DNA of 64,000 nucleotides from Hydrocarboniphaga effusa AP103 (GTDB lineage: Bacteria > Pseudomonadota > Gammaproteobacteria > Nevskiales > Nevskiaceae). The stretch covers positions 310,001 through 374,000 of the forward strand of contig NZ_AKGD01000002.1 in NCBI RefSeq assembly GCF_000271305.1, read 5' to 3'. Below, one piece after another: positions 1 through 8,977 of this stretch (the stretch's first letter is position 1; each line of letters starts with the position of its first letter). The position numbers and the translations under genes were made by a program. Below the pieces are notes generated by a model that was not told where the DNA came from, did not search any database, and was given only the letters and a program-made list of their open reading frames with translations.

Positions 1-679
1 CGCGGATGTCGGCCTGGGTTTCATCAAGTACTTCACCCTCGCGGGCGCTGATCTCGGCTTCCGCGCCGATCTGCGCTATCGCCATATCTGGTTCGACGAT
101 AACGCGCTCGGCGGCACCAATGTCGGCGATCTCGGTGAGGCCGTGCTGAAGGTGGGCCTGGTCGTTCCGCTGGGTTCCAGAGCGGTTGCCGCTGCGGCCC
201 CGACCCCTCCGGCCGCGTGCATGGATAGCGATGGCGACGGCATCTGCGATACCGCCGACCTCTGCCCGGGCACTCCGTCCGGTACGGTGGTCGATGCCAA
301 GGGTTGCCCGAAGGCGACGGCCGAAGGCGCCAACCGCAAGTTCGACGACGTCCACTTCGAGTTCGACAAGTCCGAACTGGCTGAGGGCGAGAAGAGCAAG
401 CTCGACAAGGCGGCCACGACCATCGACGGCATGTCCAAGACCTATCCGAACCTGAAGGTCGACGTTTCCGGCCATACCGACTGGATCGGTACCGACGGCT
501 ACAACCAGGGCCTGTCCGAGCGTCGTGCCAATACGGTCAAGAGCTACCTGAGCCGCAAGGGCGTCGATGCAGGCCGCATCAACACCTTCGCTTATGGTGA
601 GTCCAAGCCGATCGCGACCAACGAAACTGCGGAAGGCCGTGCGCAGAACCGTCGTGCGGAGATTCAGACGCACGAGTAA
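1..679 (+). CDS. OmpA-family outer membrane protein, 3' part (5' end outside window)
   Basis: The reading frame is open from base 2, so the gene starts upstream of the window. The visible first ~60 residues look like the last strands of an OmpA-type beta-barrel (alternating hydrophobic/polar stretches such as LGFRADLRYRHIWF). Then comes one thrombospondin type 3-like calcium-binding repeat (DSDGDGICD...CPG) and a C-terminal OmpA domain with the peptidoglycan-binding signature FDKSEL...GHTDWIGTDGYN...LSERRANTV...GES.P...N.R..NRRAEI. The role is inferred to be an outer membrane anchor to the cell wall. It resembles the complete porin at 7532-8806 in domain order. A strong terminator follows the stop codon. 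Confidence 0.9.
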   Translation, partial: ADVGLGFIKYFTLAGADLGFRADLRYRHIWFDDNALGGTNVGDLGEAVLKVGLVVPLGSRAVAAAAPTPPAACMDSDGDGICDTADLCPGTPSGTVVDAKGCPKATAEGANRKFDDVHFEFDKSELAEGEKSKLDKAATTIDGMSKTYPNLKVDVSGHTDWIGTDGYNQGLSERRANTVKSYLSRKGVDAGRINTFAYGESKPIATNETAEGRAQNRRAEIQTHE

Positions 680-720
680 GTATCCGATAGGCTCGATCGC
701 AATATCGAGCGGTGGTTGGG

Positions 721-753
721 AGCCCCGCCGGCGCAAGCTGGCGGGGCTTTTGT
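721..753 (+). terminator. Rho-independent terminator of the OmpA-family gene
   Basis: Nine-base perfect stem AGCCCCGCC/GGCGGGGCT at 721-729 and 740-748, followed by TTTGTTT. It lies 41 bases after the stop codon at 679, on the plus strand. Confidence 0.85.
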
Positions 754-866
754 TTGGCTTGCCAAAGTCACCCGTCGAGCGGGCGAATCGTGCGGCTTCA
801 GCGGCCTTGAGTCCTGTGAACCACGTCGCTAGTCTGCCCTCATAACTCGAATCGAGAACGATCGCG

Positions 867-1877
867 ATGGGGTGGCCAGGCAGATCAGGACGGGAGCGCT
901 TCGGCCAGGCCTGCTCGGGTGGATTGCTTGGGCTGCTGGCGGGCGCTTCGCTCGCCGCCGGTATCAGCGTAGTGCCGATCCGGCCTTTCGTTGACGGCGA
1001 CGGCGATCGGGTCGACGACACCCTCGATCAATGTCTGTATTCCGCGCCGGGTGCCGTCGTTGATGTGCACGGCTGCAGCGCGGAGAACGATCAGGACGCG
1101 GATCAGGTGCCGGACAACGTCGACGATTGCCCGTACTCGCCGCCTGGCGCGAGAGTCGATGGTCGCGGGTGCGCGCTCGATTCCGATTTCGATGGTGTTG
1201 CCGACGGGCCGGATCGCTGCCCGGATTCGGAGCTTGGCGCCATCGTCGACGAACTCGGTTGCGCGAGCGGGCAGCATCCGCTTGCTGCGGCAGTAACACG
1301 TCCGGCTTTCACGTCGTCTACGTCCTCCACAGCGACTCCTCGACCGGCGATGCCATCCCGGGCCGTGACTGGCGCGAAACCGGAGCCGGCGCCGGCTGTT
1401 TCCCTTCCCGTCGTACCGCCGAAACCCGCGCCGATTCCGTCACCTGCCGGTCGCCAGGCCGTGCCGCCATCTGTGCCTGCGCCTTCAGCGCACTCGCCGC
1501 AGCCGCTGCCGGCGCGTCCGCTGGCGCCGTCGCCGTCCCCTGCGCTGTCCGCTGCCGCGGTGACCGTGCACTACGGCAAGGGCGTGGCTGCGCTCGGCGC
1601 TGGCGAGCTGCAGAAGCTGCGCGATGCTTTGCCGAGGCTGCGCCAGCAGCTCAAGGGCAACGCGCTTATCGTGGTGCAGGGCTACGCCGACCTCGACGAG
1701 GGCCCGAGCCCCGACACGCTCGCCCGCACTCGTGCGAACCGGGTGCGTCGTTTCCTCGAACAGAACGGCTTCGAAATTCGCGAGCTGTCGTCGGTCGGCT
1801 TGCCGGCCGGCAAGCCGGCCTCGGGCGCAGCGGCGGATGCGATGCGCCGCGTGGAGCTCGTGATCGAGCGCGACTGA
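867..1877 (+). CDS. OmpA-like protein with three thrombospondin type 3 repeats and a Pro-rich linker
   Basis: 336 aa. An N-terminal hydrophobic segment (about residues 18-35) is a signal peptide or anchor. Three calcium-binding repeats of the DxDxDxxxDxxDxC type follow (residues ~42-133), each ending in a conserved V(D/E)xxGC. Next is a ~100-residue linker rich in Pro, Ala and Ser, and a C-terminal OmpA-like fold (residues ~228-335; the region with VVQGYADLDEG and the terminal RRVELVIERD). The family GHTD core is degenerate here (QGYADLDEG), so peptidoglycan binding is uncertain. Probable periplasmic or outer-membrane structural protein. It has no beta-barrel, unlike the two other OmpA-family genes nearby. 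It converges on hemH with only 19 bases between the stops. Confidence 0.75.
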   Translation: MGWPGRSGRERFGQACSGGLLGLLAGASLAAGISVVPIRPFVDGDGDRVDDTLDQCLYSAPGAVVDVHGCSAENDQDADQVPDNVDDCPYSPPGARVDGRGCALDSDFDGVADGPDRCPDSELGAIVDELGCASGQHPLAAAVTRPAFTSSTSSTATPRPAMPSRAVTGAKPEPAPAVSLPVVPPKPAPIPSPAGRQAVPPSVPAPSAHSPQPLPARPLAPSPSPALSAAAVTVHYGKGVAALGAGELQKLRDALPRLRQQLKGNALIVVQGYADLDEGPSPDTLARTRANRVRRFLEQNGFEIRELSSVGLPAGKPASGAAADAMRRVELVIERD

Positions 1878-1896
1878 GGCCGCCGCAAGCCCTGAT

Positions 1897-3033
1897 TTAG
1901 GTCGACTGCGCCGCGCGCGGCGGCGTCAGCAAGGTCGGCGAGTGCAACTGCGCCTGTGCGGCCTGGGCTCGCGCGCTGCGCCGTTTCGGCTCGTCGGCAC
2001 TTTCGAGATCGAGCCAGCCTGGCAGATGCTGCATCAGCAATTGCCCGAGCGCTTCGATATGCGGGGCATCGGCATTGAGCGCGGGCACGTAGCGGAAGCT
2101 CGCGCCGCCCGCGGCAATGAAATCGTCGCGATAGCGCAGGGCGACTTCTTCTAGCGTCTCGAGGCAATCGGCGGCGAAGCCCGGACAGATCACGTCGAGC
2201 GTGCGCACGCCGGATCGGGCCAGCTGTGGAACGACGAGATCGGTATAGGGCTGCAGCCAGGGTTGCCTGCCGAGCCGGCTCTGGAAGCTGACCGACCACG
2301 AGCCTTCGGCGAGCTCGAGCTTTTCGGCGAGCAGGCGCGCGGTCTTGTGGCACTGGCAGAAATAAGGATCGCCGGCCAGGAAATACTGGCGCGGAATGCT
2401 GTGAAACGACATCAGCAGGTGATCGCCGCGACCGTGGATCTTCCAGTGCTTGCGCAGGCTGTCGGCAAGCGCATCGATGAACGGGCCGTGGTCCTGGTAG
2501 CTGTTGATCGTGCGCAGCTCCGGCAACCAGCGACGCGGCTTGAGCGCGGCGAACACGGCGTCGAGTGCGGCGGCGGTGCTAGTCGCCGAATACTGCGCGT
2601 AGAGCGGCAGCACGAGTACGCGACGAACGCCTTGCGATTCGAGCTCGTCGAGCGCTCCGCTGATCGAAGGCTCGCCATAGGTCATGCCGAGCGCAACCGG
2701 AACCTCGTGGCCGATGTTCGCGAACAGCCATTCGCGGATCAGCGTTTTCTGGCGCAGCGAGTGATGCATCAGCGGCGAGCCTTCCGGCCCCGGCTTCATC
2801 CAGATGCTCTGATAGCTGTGCGCGAGCTTGCGCGGGCGCAGCGGCAGGATGAAGCCGTAGAGCACCATCAGCCACAGCGGGCGCGGCAGTTCGACGACGC
2901 GCCGGTCCGATAAAAACGGGCGCAGATAGCGGCGGATGGCGGCGGGCGTCGGCGCTTCGGGCGTGCCGAGGTTGATCAGCAGTACGCCAGTGCGAGGGCC
3001 ATCCGCGTGCGGACGGTCGATCGGGTCGGTCAC
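1897..3033 (-). CDS. hemH: Ferrochelatase, last step of protoheme synthesis
   Basis: 378 aa, GTG start. Inserts Fe(II) into protoporphyrin IX. It begins with the family signature VLLINLGTPEAPT and the arginine-rich stretch near LRPFLSDRRVVELPRPLW. The metal-binding histidine is in MSFHSIPRQY and the conserved glutamate in CLETLEE after CPGF. A ~35-residue polar, alanine-rich C-terminal tail extends beyond the usual end of the enzyme and is of unknown role. It starts 9 bases after the AGCS symporter stop, so the three genes 6183-1897 probably form one transcript. The functional link between amino acid uptake and heme is not obvious. Confidence 0.95.
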   Translation of the reverse strand: MTDPIDRPHADGPRTGVLLINLGTPEAPTPAAIRRYLRPFLSDRRVVELPRPLWLMVLYGFILPLRPRKLAHSYQSIWMKPGPEGSPLMHHSLRQKTLIREWLFANIGHEVPVALGMTYGEPSISGALDELESQGVRRVLVLPLYAQYSATSTAAALDAVFAALKPRRWLPELRTINSYQDHGPFIDALADSLRKHWKIHGRGDHLLMSFHSIPRQYFLAGDPYFCQCHKTARLLAEKLELAEGSWSVSFQSRLGRQPWLQPYTDLVVPQLARSGVRTLDVICPGFAADCLETLEEVALRYRDDFIAAGGASFRYVPALNADAPHIEALGQLLMQHLPGWLDLESADEPKRRSARAQAAQAQLHSPTLLTPPRAAQST

Positions 3034-3042
3034 GAGCAGTTT

Positions 3043-4731
3043 TTACCGGGATTCTGGAGCGGCGTTGCGGGCGATTTCGCCGTTTTTCAGGCGACGGAAG
3101 TAGTCATGATACTGGCGCATCGCTTTGTTGCCGAGAATCAGCAGCAGGGGCAGGTTGATGGCGTACATGAAGCCCATGCCGATGGTGCTGAGCGTGTCGA
3201 GTTGGCCCGAGGTCTTGATGAAGCCGAAGCAGGCGCTCGCCGCGGCCACGCACCAGAGCCAGCGGAACGGCGTCACCCAGCGTTCGCCGGCCAGATAGAT
3301 CACGCTCTGCTCGCCGTAGTAGCCGTAGCTGATGATGCACGAGAGCCCGAACACCCAGACTGCGATCGTGATGAGCCAGCGGCCGAGGCCTTCGTGCACG
3401 GTGTCGAAGCCCTTGGCGACGAGCGTGGAGCCGCGGTAGTCGGCGAATACGCCGCCTTCCGCATAGCTCGGTGCCTGCGTGCTGGCGACCGGCTGCCAGT
3501 CGAAGCGCATGCCCTGGCTGTTCATGACGTAGGTGCCATAGACGCGCTGGCGCTGGCCGTCGATCTCGGCCATCACGAACACCGGCGTTCCGGCCGGATT
3601 GGCGGGCAGGGCGCTGCCGCGCACCGAGAGCGAAGTGGTGTCGACCTGCGGCTGCCAGTGGCCCGGTGCCGATTCGACCCAGGCCGGCGGTGTTTGCCAA
3701 TTGGCGGCCGGTGCGCGGTTCCAGACGCCGGTCAGCAGCACGACGAGGCCGGTGACGGTGCAGACGAAGATCGTGTCGATGAAGGGTTCGAGCCCGGAGA
3801 CCACGCCTTCGGTCACCGGCTCGGGCGTCTTCACGGCCGCATGCGCGACCGGCGCGGTGCCCAGGCCCGCCTCGCTCGAGAACAGCGCCCGCTTCATGCC
3901 CCACATGAAGGCCGAGCCGATGGTTCCGCCCATGAAGGCGCCGACGCCATCGGTCTTCGAGAATGCGCCCGCGAAGATCGCGCGAAACGTATCGGGCAGC
4001 GCGTCCGCATGTGTGACGATCACGTAGAGTCCGCAGAGCACATAGACGCCGCACTTGAACGGCACCAGCGTCTTGGTGACGTTGCCGATGCGCTTGATGC
4101 CGCCCAGGATCACCACGCCCGCGGCGATCGCCAGGATCAGCCCGGTGATCCAGGTCGGCACGCCGAAGTATTCGCGCGTGGTGTCGGCGACGCTCCAGGT
4201 CTGGAACATGTTGCCGCCGGTGAATGCGAACAGCAGCAGCGAGATCGCGAACACGAAGCCGACCACTTTGCCGAGCGGCTTGAGTGCCGGCGCCAGTCCG
4301 CCGAGCCCGTCGCGCGCCACATACATCGCGCCGCCGTGCGGATTCTCCGGGTCGTGGGTGTCGCGATAGAGCAGCGACAGCGTGACCTCGGTGGTCTTGA
4401 GCCCCATGCCGACGAGGCCGACGACCCACATCCAGAACACCGCGCCGGGGCCGCCGAAATCGACCGCAATCGCCATGCCGGCGATCGCCCCGAGCCCGAC
4501 GGTGCCCGACATCGCCGCGGTCAGCGCCTGGAAGTGCGTGAGCGCGCCAGGGCCGTGCGAGGTGTCGATGCCCTTGCCGGCGACCAGCGCGACGCCGTGC
4601 GTCAGCGAGCGGTACTGGCAGAAGCCGCTCCAGAGCGTGAACAGCAGGCCGATGCCGAGCAGGGTCAGCAATACCGGAACGGAGAGCAGAACCCCATTGA
4701 TGGCGTCGAGGACCGCAAAGAAGGCATCCAT
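3043..4731 (-). CDS. Alanine/glycine:cation symporter (AGCS family)
   Basis: 562 aa multispanning inner membrane protein, importing alanine or glycine with sodium or protons. Family features are the N-terminal LLTLLGIGLLFTLWSGFCQ, the GTVGLGAIAGMAIAVDFGGPGAVFWMW block, FSSEAGLGTAPVAHA and SYGYYGEQS. It is longer than the usual 450-500 aa because of a soluble insert at about residues 338-440, between LLTGVWN and the GLGRWLITIAVWVFG helix. The insert is Pro/Trp rich at first, then looks like beta-strands. It sits 6 bases after the APC permease stop and 9 before hemH. The substrate is inferred from the family only. Confidence 0.93.
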   Translation of the reverse strand: MDAFFAVLDAINGVLLSVPVLLTLLGIGLLFTLWSGFCQYRSLTHGVALVAGKGIDTSHGPGALTHFQALTAAMSGTVGLGAIAGMAIAVDFGGPGAVFWMWVVGLVGMGLKTTEVTLSLLYRDTHDPENPHGGAMYVARDGLGGLAPALKPLGKVVGFVFAISLLLFAFTGGNMFQTWSVADTTREYFGVPTWITGLILAIAAGVVILGGIKRIGNVTKTLVPFKCGVYVLCGLYVIVTHADALPDTFRAIFAGAFSKTDGVGAFMGGTIGSAFMWGMKRALFSSEAGLGTAPVAHAAVKTPEPVTEGVVSGLEPFIDTIFVCTVTGLVVLLTGVWNRAPAANWQTPPAWVESAPGHWQPQVDTTSLSVRGSALPANPAGTPVFVMAEIDGQRQRVYGTYVMNSQGMRFDWQPVASTQAPSYAEGGVFADYRGSTLVAKGFDTVHEGLGRWLITIAVWVFGLSCIISYGYYGEQSVIYLAGERWVTPFRWLWCVAAASACFGFIKTSGQLDTLSTIGMGFMYAINLPLLLILGNKAMRQYHDYFRRLKNGEIARNAAPESR

Positions 4732-4737
4732 GACGGC

Positions 4738-6183
4738 TTAGACGATCGTTGGAGTGAAGACGCCCTTGCCGAGCCGGCTGTTTCGGTAGCCGTAGAGGAA
4801 ATAGGTGACGAGGCCGATCGCCATCCAGCCGCCGAAGGCGATCCAGGTGTGCGGGCCGAGCAGATACATGAGGTAGCTGCAGGACAGCACGCCGAGCGCC
4901 GGGATGACGGGCGAGAACGGGGTTTTGAACGGGCGCGGCAGATCCGGACGAGCCCGGCGCAGCACGATGACGCCCGCGCAAACCACGACGAAAGCGCCGA
5001 GCGTGCCGATGTTGGCGATCTCGGCCAGACGGCCCAGCGGCACGAAGCCCGAGAACACCAGCATCACCAGGCCCGAGACCAGGATCGAGCCGAGCGGCGT
5101 GCCGGTCTTGGGATGCACGTAGGCGAAGAACGGCGGCAGCAGGCCGTCGCGGGCGATCGCGAAAAGCACGCGCGTGAGGCCGAAGTACATCACCAGCATG
5201 ACGGTTGTCAGGCCGGCGACGGCGCCGATCGAAATCAGCCCGGCGGTGGTCTTGGCCCCGATCTGCAGCAGCGCATGGGCGACCGGCGACGGCACGTTGA
5301 GCTCGGTGTACGGAACCAGCCCGGTCAGCAGCACCGACACCACGATGTAGAGCGCGGTGCAGGCGAACAGCGAACCGAGAATGCCGATCGGCAGATCACG
5401 CTGCGGGTTGCGGGTTTCTTCGGCGGCGGTGGAGACGGCGTCGAAGCCCAGATAGGCGAAGAAGATGGTTGCCGCGCCCGTGAAAATGCCGTTGATGCCG
5501 AAATGCGGGCGGCCGTCGGTGCCGATGACTTCGGGCGGAATGAACGGCGTCCAGTTCGCCGGCGTCACATGCGGAATCGCGGCGACGATGAAAGTGAAGA
5601 TGGCGAGTACCTTGACCACCACCATGATCGCATTGAACTGGGCGCTGACCTTGGCTCCGACCGCGAGCAGCCCGCCGAGCACGAGCACGATGATGAAAGC
5701 CGGCAGATTGATGAGGCCGGGCAGCTTGGGATCGAGCGGGGTATGCGTGAGCGCATCGGGCAGGCCCAGTCCGATCGCGCGCAGGCCGTCGGCCGCGTAG
5801 CCCGACCAGCCCGCCGAAACCGCCGGAATCGCCACCATGTATTCGCAGAGCAGCATCCAGCCGATGATCCAGGCCGGGAACTCGCCGAGCGCCGCATAGC
5901 CGTAGCCGTAGGCGCTGCCGCTGCCTCCGATCGACGAGGCCATTTCCGCATACGACAGCGCGGCGCAGGCGCAGGCGAAGCCGGCGACGACGAACGACAG
6001 CACCACCGCCGGCCCGGCCTGGGTGGCGGCGGTGATGCCGCTGAGCACGAAGATACCGGCGCCGATGATCGCGCCGATCCCGAGCAAGGTGAGGTCCAGG
6101 GCGCCAAGAACGCGTTTGAGGCCCGAGTCGGTACCCGCTTCGACGATGGGCTTGGTGCGCAGCAGCTTGGCGGCCAGACTCAT
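4738..6183 (-). CDS. APC-family amino acid permease
   Basis: 481 aa with about 12 hydrophobic segments. The amino acid/polyamine/organocation signature is plain at the N-terminus (LTLLGIGAIIGAGIFVLSG, then SYAEMASSIGGSGSAYGYGY), typical of the cationic amino acid transporter/YfnA-like branch. I chose the ATG at 6183 (MSLAAKLLRTKPI) over an upstream in-frame codon at 6351. It has a GGGAGA ribosome site six bases upstream, and the longer version would add a non-conserved basic leader running into the terminator at 6325-6359. First gene of the permease-symporter-hemH set. The substrate is not determined. Confidence 0.93.
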   Translation of the reverse strand: MSLAAKLLRTKPIVEAGTDSGLKRVLGALDLTLLGIGAIIGAGIFVLSGITAATQAGPAVVLSFVVAGFACACAALSYAEMASSIGGSGSAYGYGYAALGEFPAWIIGWMLLCEYMVAIPAVSAGWSGYAADGLRAIGLGLPDALTHTPLDPKLPGLINLPAFIIVLVLGGLLAVGAKVSAQFNAIMVVVKVLAIFTFIVAAIPHVTPANWTPFIPPEVIGTDGRPHFGINGIFTGAATIFFAYLGFDAVSTAAEETRNPQRDLPIGILGSLFACTALYIVVSVLLTGLVPYTELNVPSPVAHALLQIGAKTTAGLISIGAVAGLTTVMLVMYFGLTRVLFAIARDGLLPPFFAYVHPKTGTPLGSILVSGLVMLVFSGFVPLGRLAEIANIGTLGAFVVVCAGVIVLRRARPDLPRPFKTPFSPVIPALGVLSCSYLMYLLGPHTWIAFGGWMAIGLVTYFLYGYRNSRLGKGVFTPTIV

Positions 6184-6324
6184 TGATTCTCCCGGTGCAC
6201 GTTGGTCTGTGATCTTGATACGGCGAAAGGCCGTTGTTTGCAGAAAGTATGCCGCCCGGCCCAGGTGCGTGCCTGAGCAGATTCCCGATCGCGCAGCAGA
6301 CCGAAGCCTGCGCCGCGCGCAAAG

Positions 6325-6359
6325 AAAAACGGCCTGATGCGGGGCGCGCATCAGGCCGT
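6325..6359 (-). terminator. Rho-independent terminator after the duplicated lipoprotein gene
   Basis: Perfect 13-base inverted repeat at 6329-6341 and 6347-6359 with a 5-base loop. On the minus strand it is followed by TTTTTCTTT. It lies 38 bases after the stop of the gene at 6397-7311. Confidence 0.92.
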
Positions 6360-6396
6360 CGTTCAGCCTTCTTCAGAAGAAGGCGGATGAAGCAGC

Positions 6397-7311
6397 TTAC
6401 GGCCGGTTGAGGCCGAGCAGGCCGCCGATGTAGTCGACGACTTCGCCGATGGTGGAGCCCAGGCCCGTGAACAGGTTCTGCAGCGCCTGCACGAGGCCGC
6501 TCGGAACGCCGGCGTCGGGTTCGCCGATCAGCAGCACCTGCAGCGCGCTGGCGAGCTGGCCTTCCTGAATCAGGCCCTGGAGCAGGCCCGGCAGCGAGCC
6601 GTTGGATGCGAGCAGATCGCCGAGCGTGGCGACGACATCGTCGGTGACGCCGTTGGTCAGCGTCGGGCTCAGCGCGCCGAGCAGGCCGTTCGAGGTGGCG
6701 AGCAGATCGACGAGGCCGACCTGGTCACTGTTCTCGCCGGCGATCAGGCAGAGCGTGCCGAGCGGGGCCTGGCAATCCGAATCGGCGCCGGTGGCGAGCG
6801 CCACGACCAGGCCCTGGATGCCTTCCTCGCCGAACAGGTTGACCAGCCCCTGGCCCTGCTCGTTCGGGGTCAGCACGCCCTGGATGATCGAAGCCAGGCC
6901 GTTGTTGCCGGTGCCGTCGACGCCGAGCAGCAGCTCGCGCAGACCGGCGACCAGCTGGCCGTCCATGAACAGGCCGGTCAGGATGCTGGCCAGCGAGCCG
7001 TTGTCGTTCTCCAGCAGCGTAACCAGCGCGTCGGTCAGTTCGGAAGAATCGATGGCGCCGGCGATCGGACCGAGCGGGCCGTCCGGGGAGAGCAGCACAT
7101 CGACGAGGCCGCCCTCGTGATCTTTGCCGCCGAGCACGCACAGCGTGCCGCTGACCGGGACCGCGCATCCCTCGACATCGACGATGCTGCCGGCGCTGCC
7201 GTTGCCGGGAAGGTCACTGCGATCGCCCTGAGCCTCGCATCCGGCGAGGGCGGCGGATGCCAGCACGAAGCCGGCAACCAGGGTTTTCTTGATTACGTCG
7301 AAGGTGTTCAT
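6397..7311 (-). CDS. Predicted lipoprotein with an internal duplication, function unknown
   Basis: 304 aa. The N-terminal signal ends in a lipobox (LAGC, cysteine at residue 24), so the mature protein should be lipid-anchored. The body is two related halves. Residues ~49-130 (C...SGTLCVLGG...GGLVDVLLSPDGPLG...LLENDNGSLASILTGLFMDGQLVAGLRELLLG) match residues ~180-260 (CQAPLGTLCLIAG...VGLVDLLATSNGLLG...LLASNGSLPGLLQGLIQEGQLASALQVLLIG). Each half starts with a Cys...GTLC pair and is rich in Leu, Gly, Asn and Asp. The C-terminus is a glycine-rich amphipathic stretch. I recognise no domain. It has its own terminator and seems to be a single-gene unit. Confidence 0.8.
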   Translation of the reverse strand: MNTFDVIKKTLVAGFVLASAALAGCEAQGDRSDLPGNGSAGSIVDVEGCAVPVSGTLCVLGGKDHEGGLVDVLLSPDGPLGPIAGAIDSSELTDALVTLLENDNGSLASILTGLFMDGQLVAGLRELLLGVDGTGNNGLASIIQGVLTPNEQGQGLVNLFGEEGIQGLVVALATGADSDCQAPLGTLCLIAGENSDQVGLVDLLATSNGLLGALSPTLTNGVTDDVVATLGDLLASNGSLPGLLQGLIQEGQLASALQVLLIGEPDAGVPSGLVQALQNLFTGLGSTIGEVVDYIGGLLGLNRP

Positions 7312-7470
7312 TAGCGAGTCCGTTTACTAACAAGGTACTGATAAGGGGAATTGGCGAGCTGGGATGGGAGGGCAACACGAGTCGCAATCGCCGTGATCGG
7401 GCGATGGCGCCGGCCGACGGCATCGGATGAATCGTCGTACAGCGTGTGGATGCAGCGAAGGGATGCTGCG

Positions 7471-7514
7471 TAACCACGATGCGCGCTCTGCAGTGAGGGC
7501 ACGCATCGTGGTTA
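7471..7514. terminator. Hairpin downstream of the OmpA-family gene, possible terminator
   Basis: Perfect 13-base inverted repeat (7471-7483 and 7502-7514) with an 18-base spacer, starting 18 bases after the stop at 7532 on the minus strand. No T-run follows, so it may be an mRNA-stabilising hairpin rather than a terminator. The rest of 7312-7531 shows nothing else I can name. Confidence 0.45.
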
Positions 7515-7531
7515 TTTAACGCCTTGCCTCG

Positions 7532-8806
7532 TTACAGCGGAGCCGCTTCATCGGCGGCCACCGGTGCGGCCTCTTCGGCCGGCGCCGGAGCGTCGGCCGG
7601 AGCGGTTTCGGCGGCCGGGGCTTCGGCCGGCGCGGGAGCGCCAGCGCCTTCCAGCGGAGCGCCGTTGGCGTCGACCGGCACGCTCGGCGCGGCCTGCTGG
7701 CCGGCGATGTGCAGCTCGACGCGACGATTCAGCGCGCGACCGGCATCGGTGCCGTTGTCGGCGACCGGGTGGCTTTCGCCGAGGCCCTTGGCGGTGAGCT
7801 TGTCGCCCGGGACGCCCTGCTCGATCAGGAACTCACGCACCGAGTTCGCACGCAGGTCGGAGAGCTTCTGGTTGTAGGAGTCCGAACCGATGCTGTCGGT
7901 ATGGCCTTCGAGTTCCATCGGCACGTCGGCGAAGTGCTTCACCTTGAGCGCCACTTCCTCGAGGATCTTGCGCGAGTCCGGCGTCAGCGAGGCCTTGTTG
8001 AAGTCGAAATTCACGCCGGTGAGGGTGATGACCTGCGAGAGGCCGCAACCGACGCCGTCGACCGGCATGCCCTGCGGGGTGCCCGGGCACTTGTCGCCCG
8101 CGTCTGGCACACCGTCACCGTCGCTGTCAGCCAGCGTTTCGGTGCGAACCACCGAGACCGGCTCGGCAGCCGGCGGCGCAACCGGTGCGACCGGCGTGCG
8201 GTCGTACGGGGAGAGCGGAATCTCGATACCGGCGCTGTAGCGGAAGTCGTTGTTGCCGCTCTTGTAGTCGTCGTAGACGTAGCGGGCTTCGGCGCGGAAG
8301 CGCAGGCCGTAGGTGCCCATCGGCTTGGAGACGAGGCCCAGGCCGGCGTTGGCGAAGAACGCCCACTTGTCGTCGCTGTCCGGCACCACGTCGGTGTAAT
8401 CGCCACCGATACCGAGCAGCAGGAACGGCGACCAGGTGCGGCGTTCGTTGAGCGAGTAGACCAGGTCCAGGCCGCCGGCGTGGCGGTAGAAATCGGTGAA
8501 GCCGTTGACGTCGGTTTCCTGCACGTCGGTCAGCAGCTGGGCTTCCCAGAACCAGTTGCCGCCGATCTGGCGGCCGTAGAAGGCGTTGATGCCGGTGCCG
8601 TCTTTCGGGAAGCGCTTCTTGTCGAGATCGAGGTAGCTGCCGGTCAGGCCGATGTAGCTGAGCGTCTCGGAGCTGGTTTCGGTTGCCGACGAGCTGGCGT
8701 CGGTCGATTCGGTGCTGGTTTCGTCCTGCGCCAAGGCCTGCGCGGAGATCATCGAGACGAGCAAGGCGGCCGCGGAGGCCCACGCGTTACGGCGGAAGCT
8801 AGGCAT
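7532..8806 (-). CDS. OmpA-family outer membrane porin with beta-barrel, TSP3 repeat and OmpA domain
   Basis: 424 aa from the ATG at 8806, which begins a clear Sec signal peptide (MPSFRRNAWAS...SAQALAQ) and has AGGGAA upstream. An in-frame ATG nine codons earlier is less likely. A Ser/Thr/Glu-rich linker is followed by an eight-strand-type barrel (residues ~45-220, starting LSYIGLTGSYLDLD and ending RYSAGIEIPLS). Next are one DSDGDGVPDAGDKCPGTP calcium-binding repeat and the OmpA domain (VNFDFNKASLTPDS...ELEGHTDSIGSDSYNQKLSDLRANSV...GESHPVADN...NRRVELHI). The protein ends in a ~45-residue Ala/Pro tail. Probable abundant envelope porin tethering the outer membrane to peptidoglycan. Divergent from groES. 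Confidence 0.93.
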   Translation of the reverse strand: MPSFRRNAWASAAALLVSMISAQALAQDETSTESTDASSSATETSSETLSYIGLTGSYLDLDKKRFPKDGTGINAFYGRQIGGNWFWEAQLLTDVQETDVNGFTDFYRHAGGLDLVYSLNERRTWSPFLLLGIGGDYTDVVPDSDDKWAFFANAGLGLVSKPMGTYGLRFRAEARYVYDDYKSGNNDFRYSAGIEIPLSPYDRTPVAPVAPPAAEPVSVVRTETLADSDGDGVPDAGDKCPGTPQGMPVDGVGCGLSQVITLTGVNFDFNKASLTPDSRKILEEVALKVKHFADVPMELEGHTDSIGSDSYNQKLSDLRANSVREFLIEQGVPGDKLTAKGLGESHPVADNGTDAGRALNRRVELHIAGQQAAPSVPVDANGAPLEGAGAPAPAEAPAAETAPADAPAPAEEAAPVAADEAAPL

Positions 8807-8977
8807 GTAAAGGTTCCCTGAGTGAACGAACATTCTTATTAAGGCTGGCGATCCAGCCAGTTACCTCCCAGATTAAACAGCTCTTGGACGATTGTGAAGG
8901 GTGATTCAGACCGGCGGTTGTAGGCTTGGCCGAACAGGTTCACCAGACTTTTCCTTACACCGTCGCTCCTGGACCCT

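Noticed and set aside
3007-6186. 1059-codon open frame on the plus strand
   Set aside because: Antisense to the AGCS and APC genes. It is an artefact of strong GC bias at third codon positions. Its translation is rich in Arg, His, Asp and Glu and has no recognisable domain.
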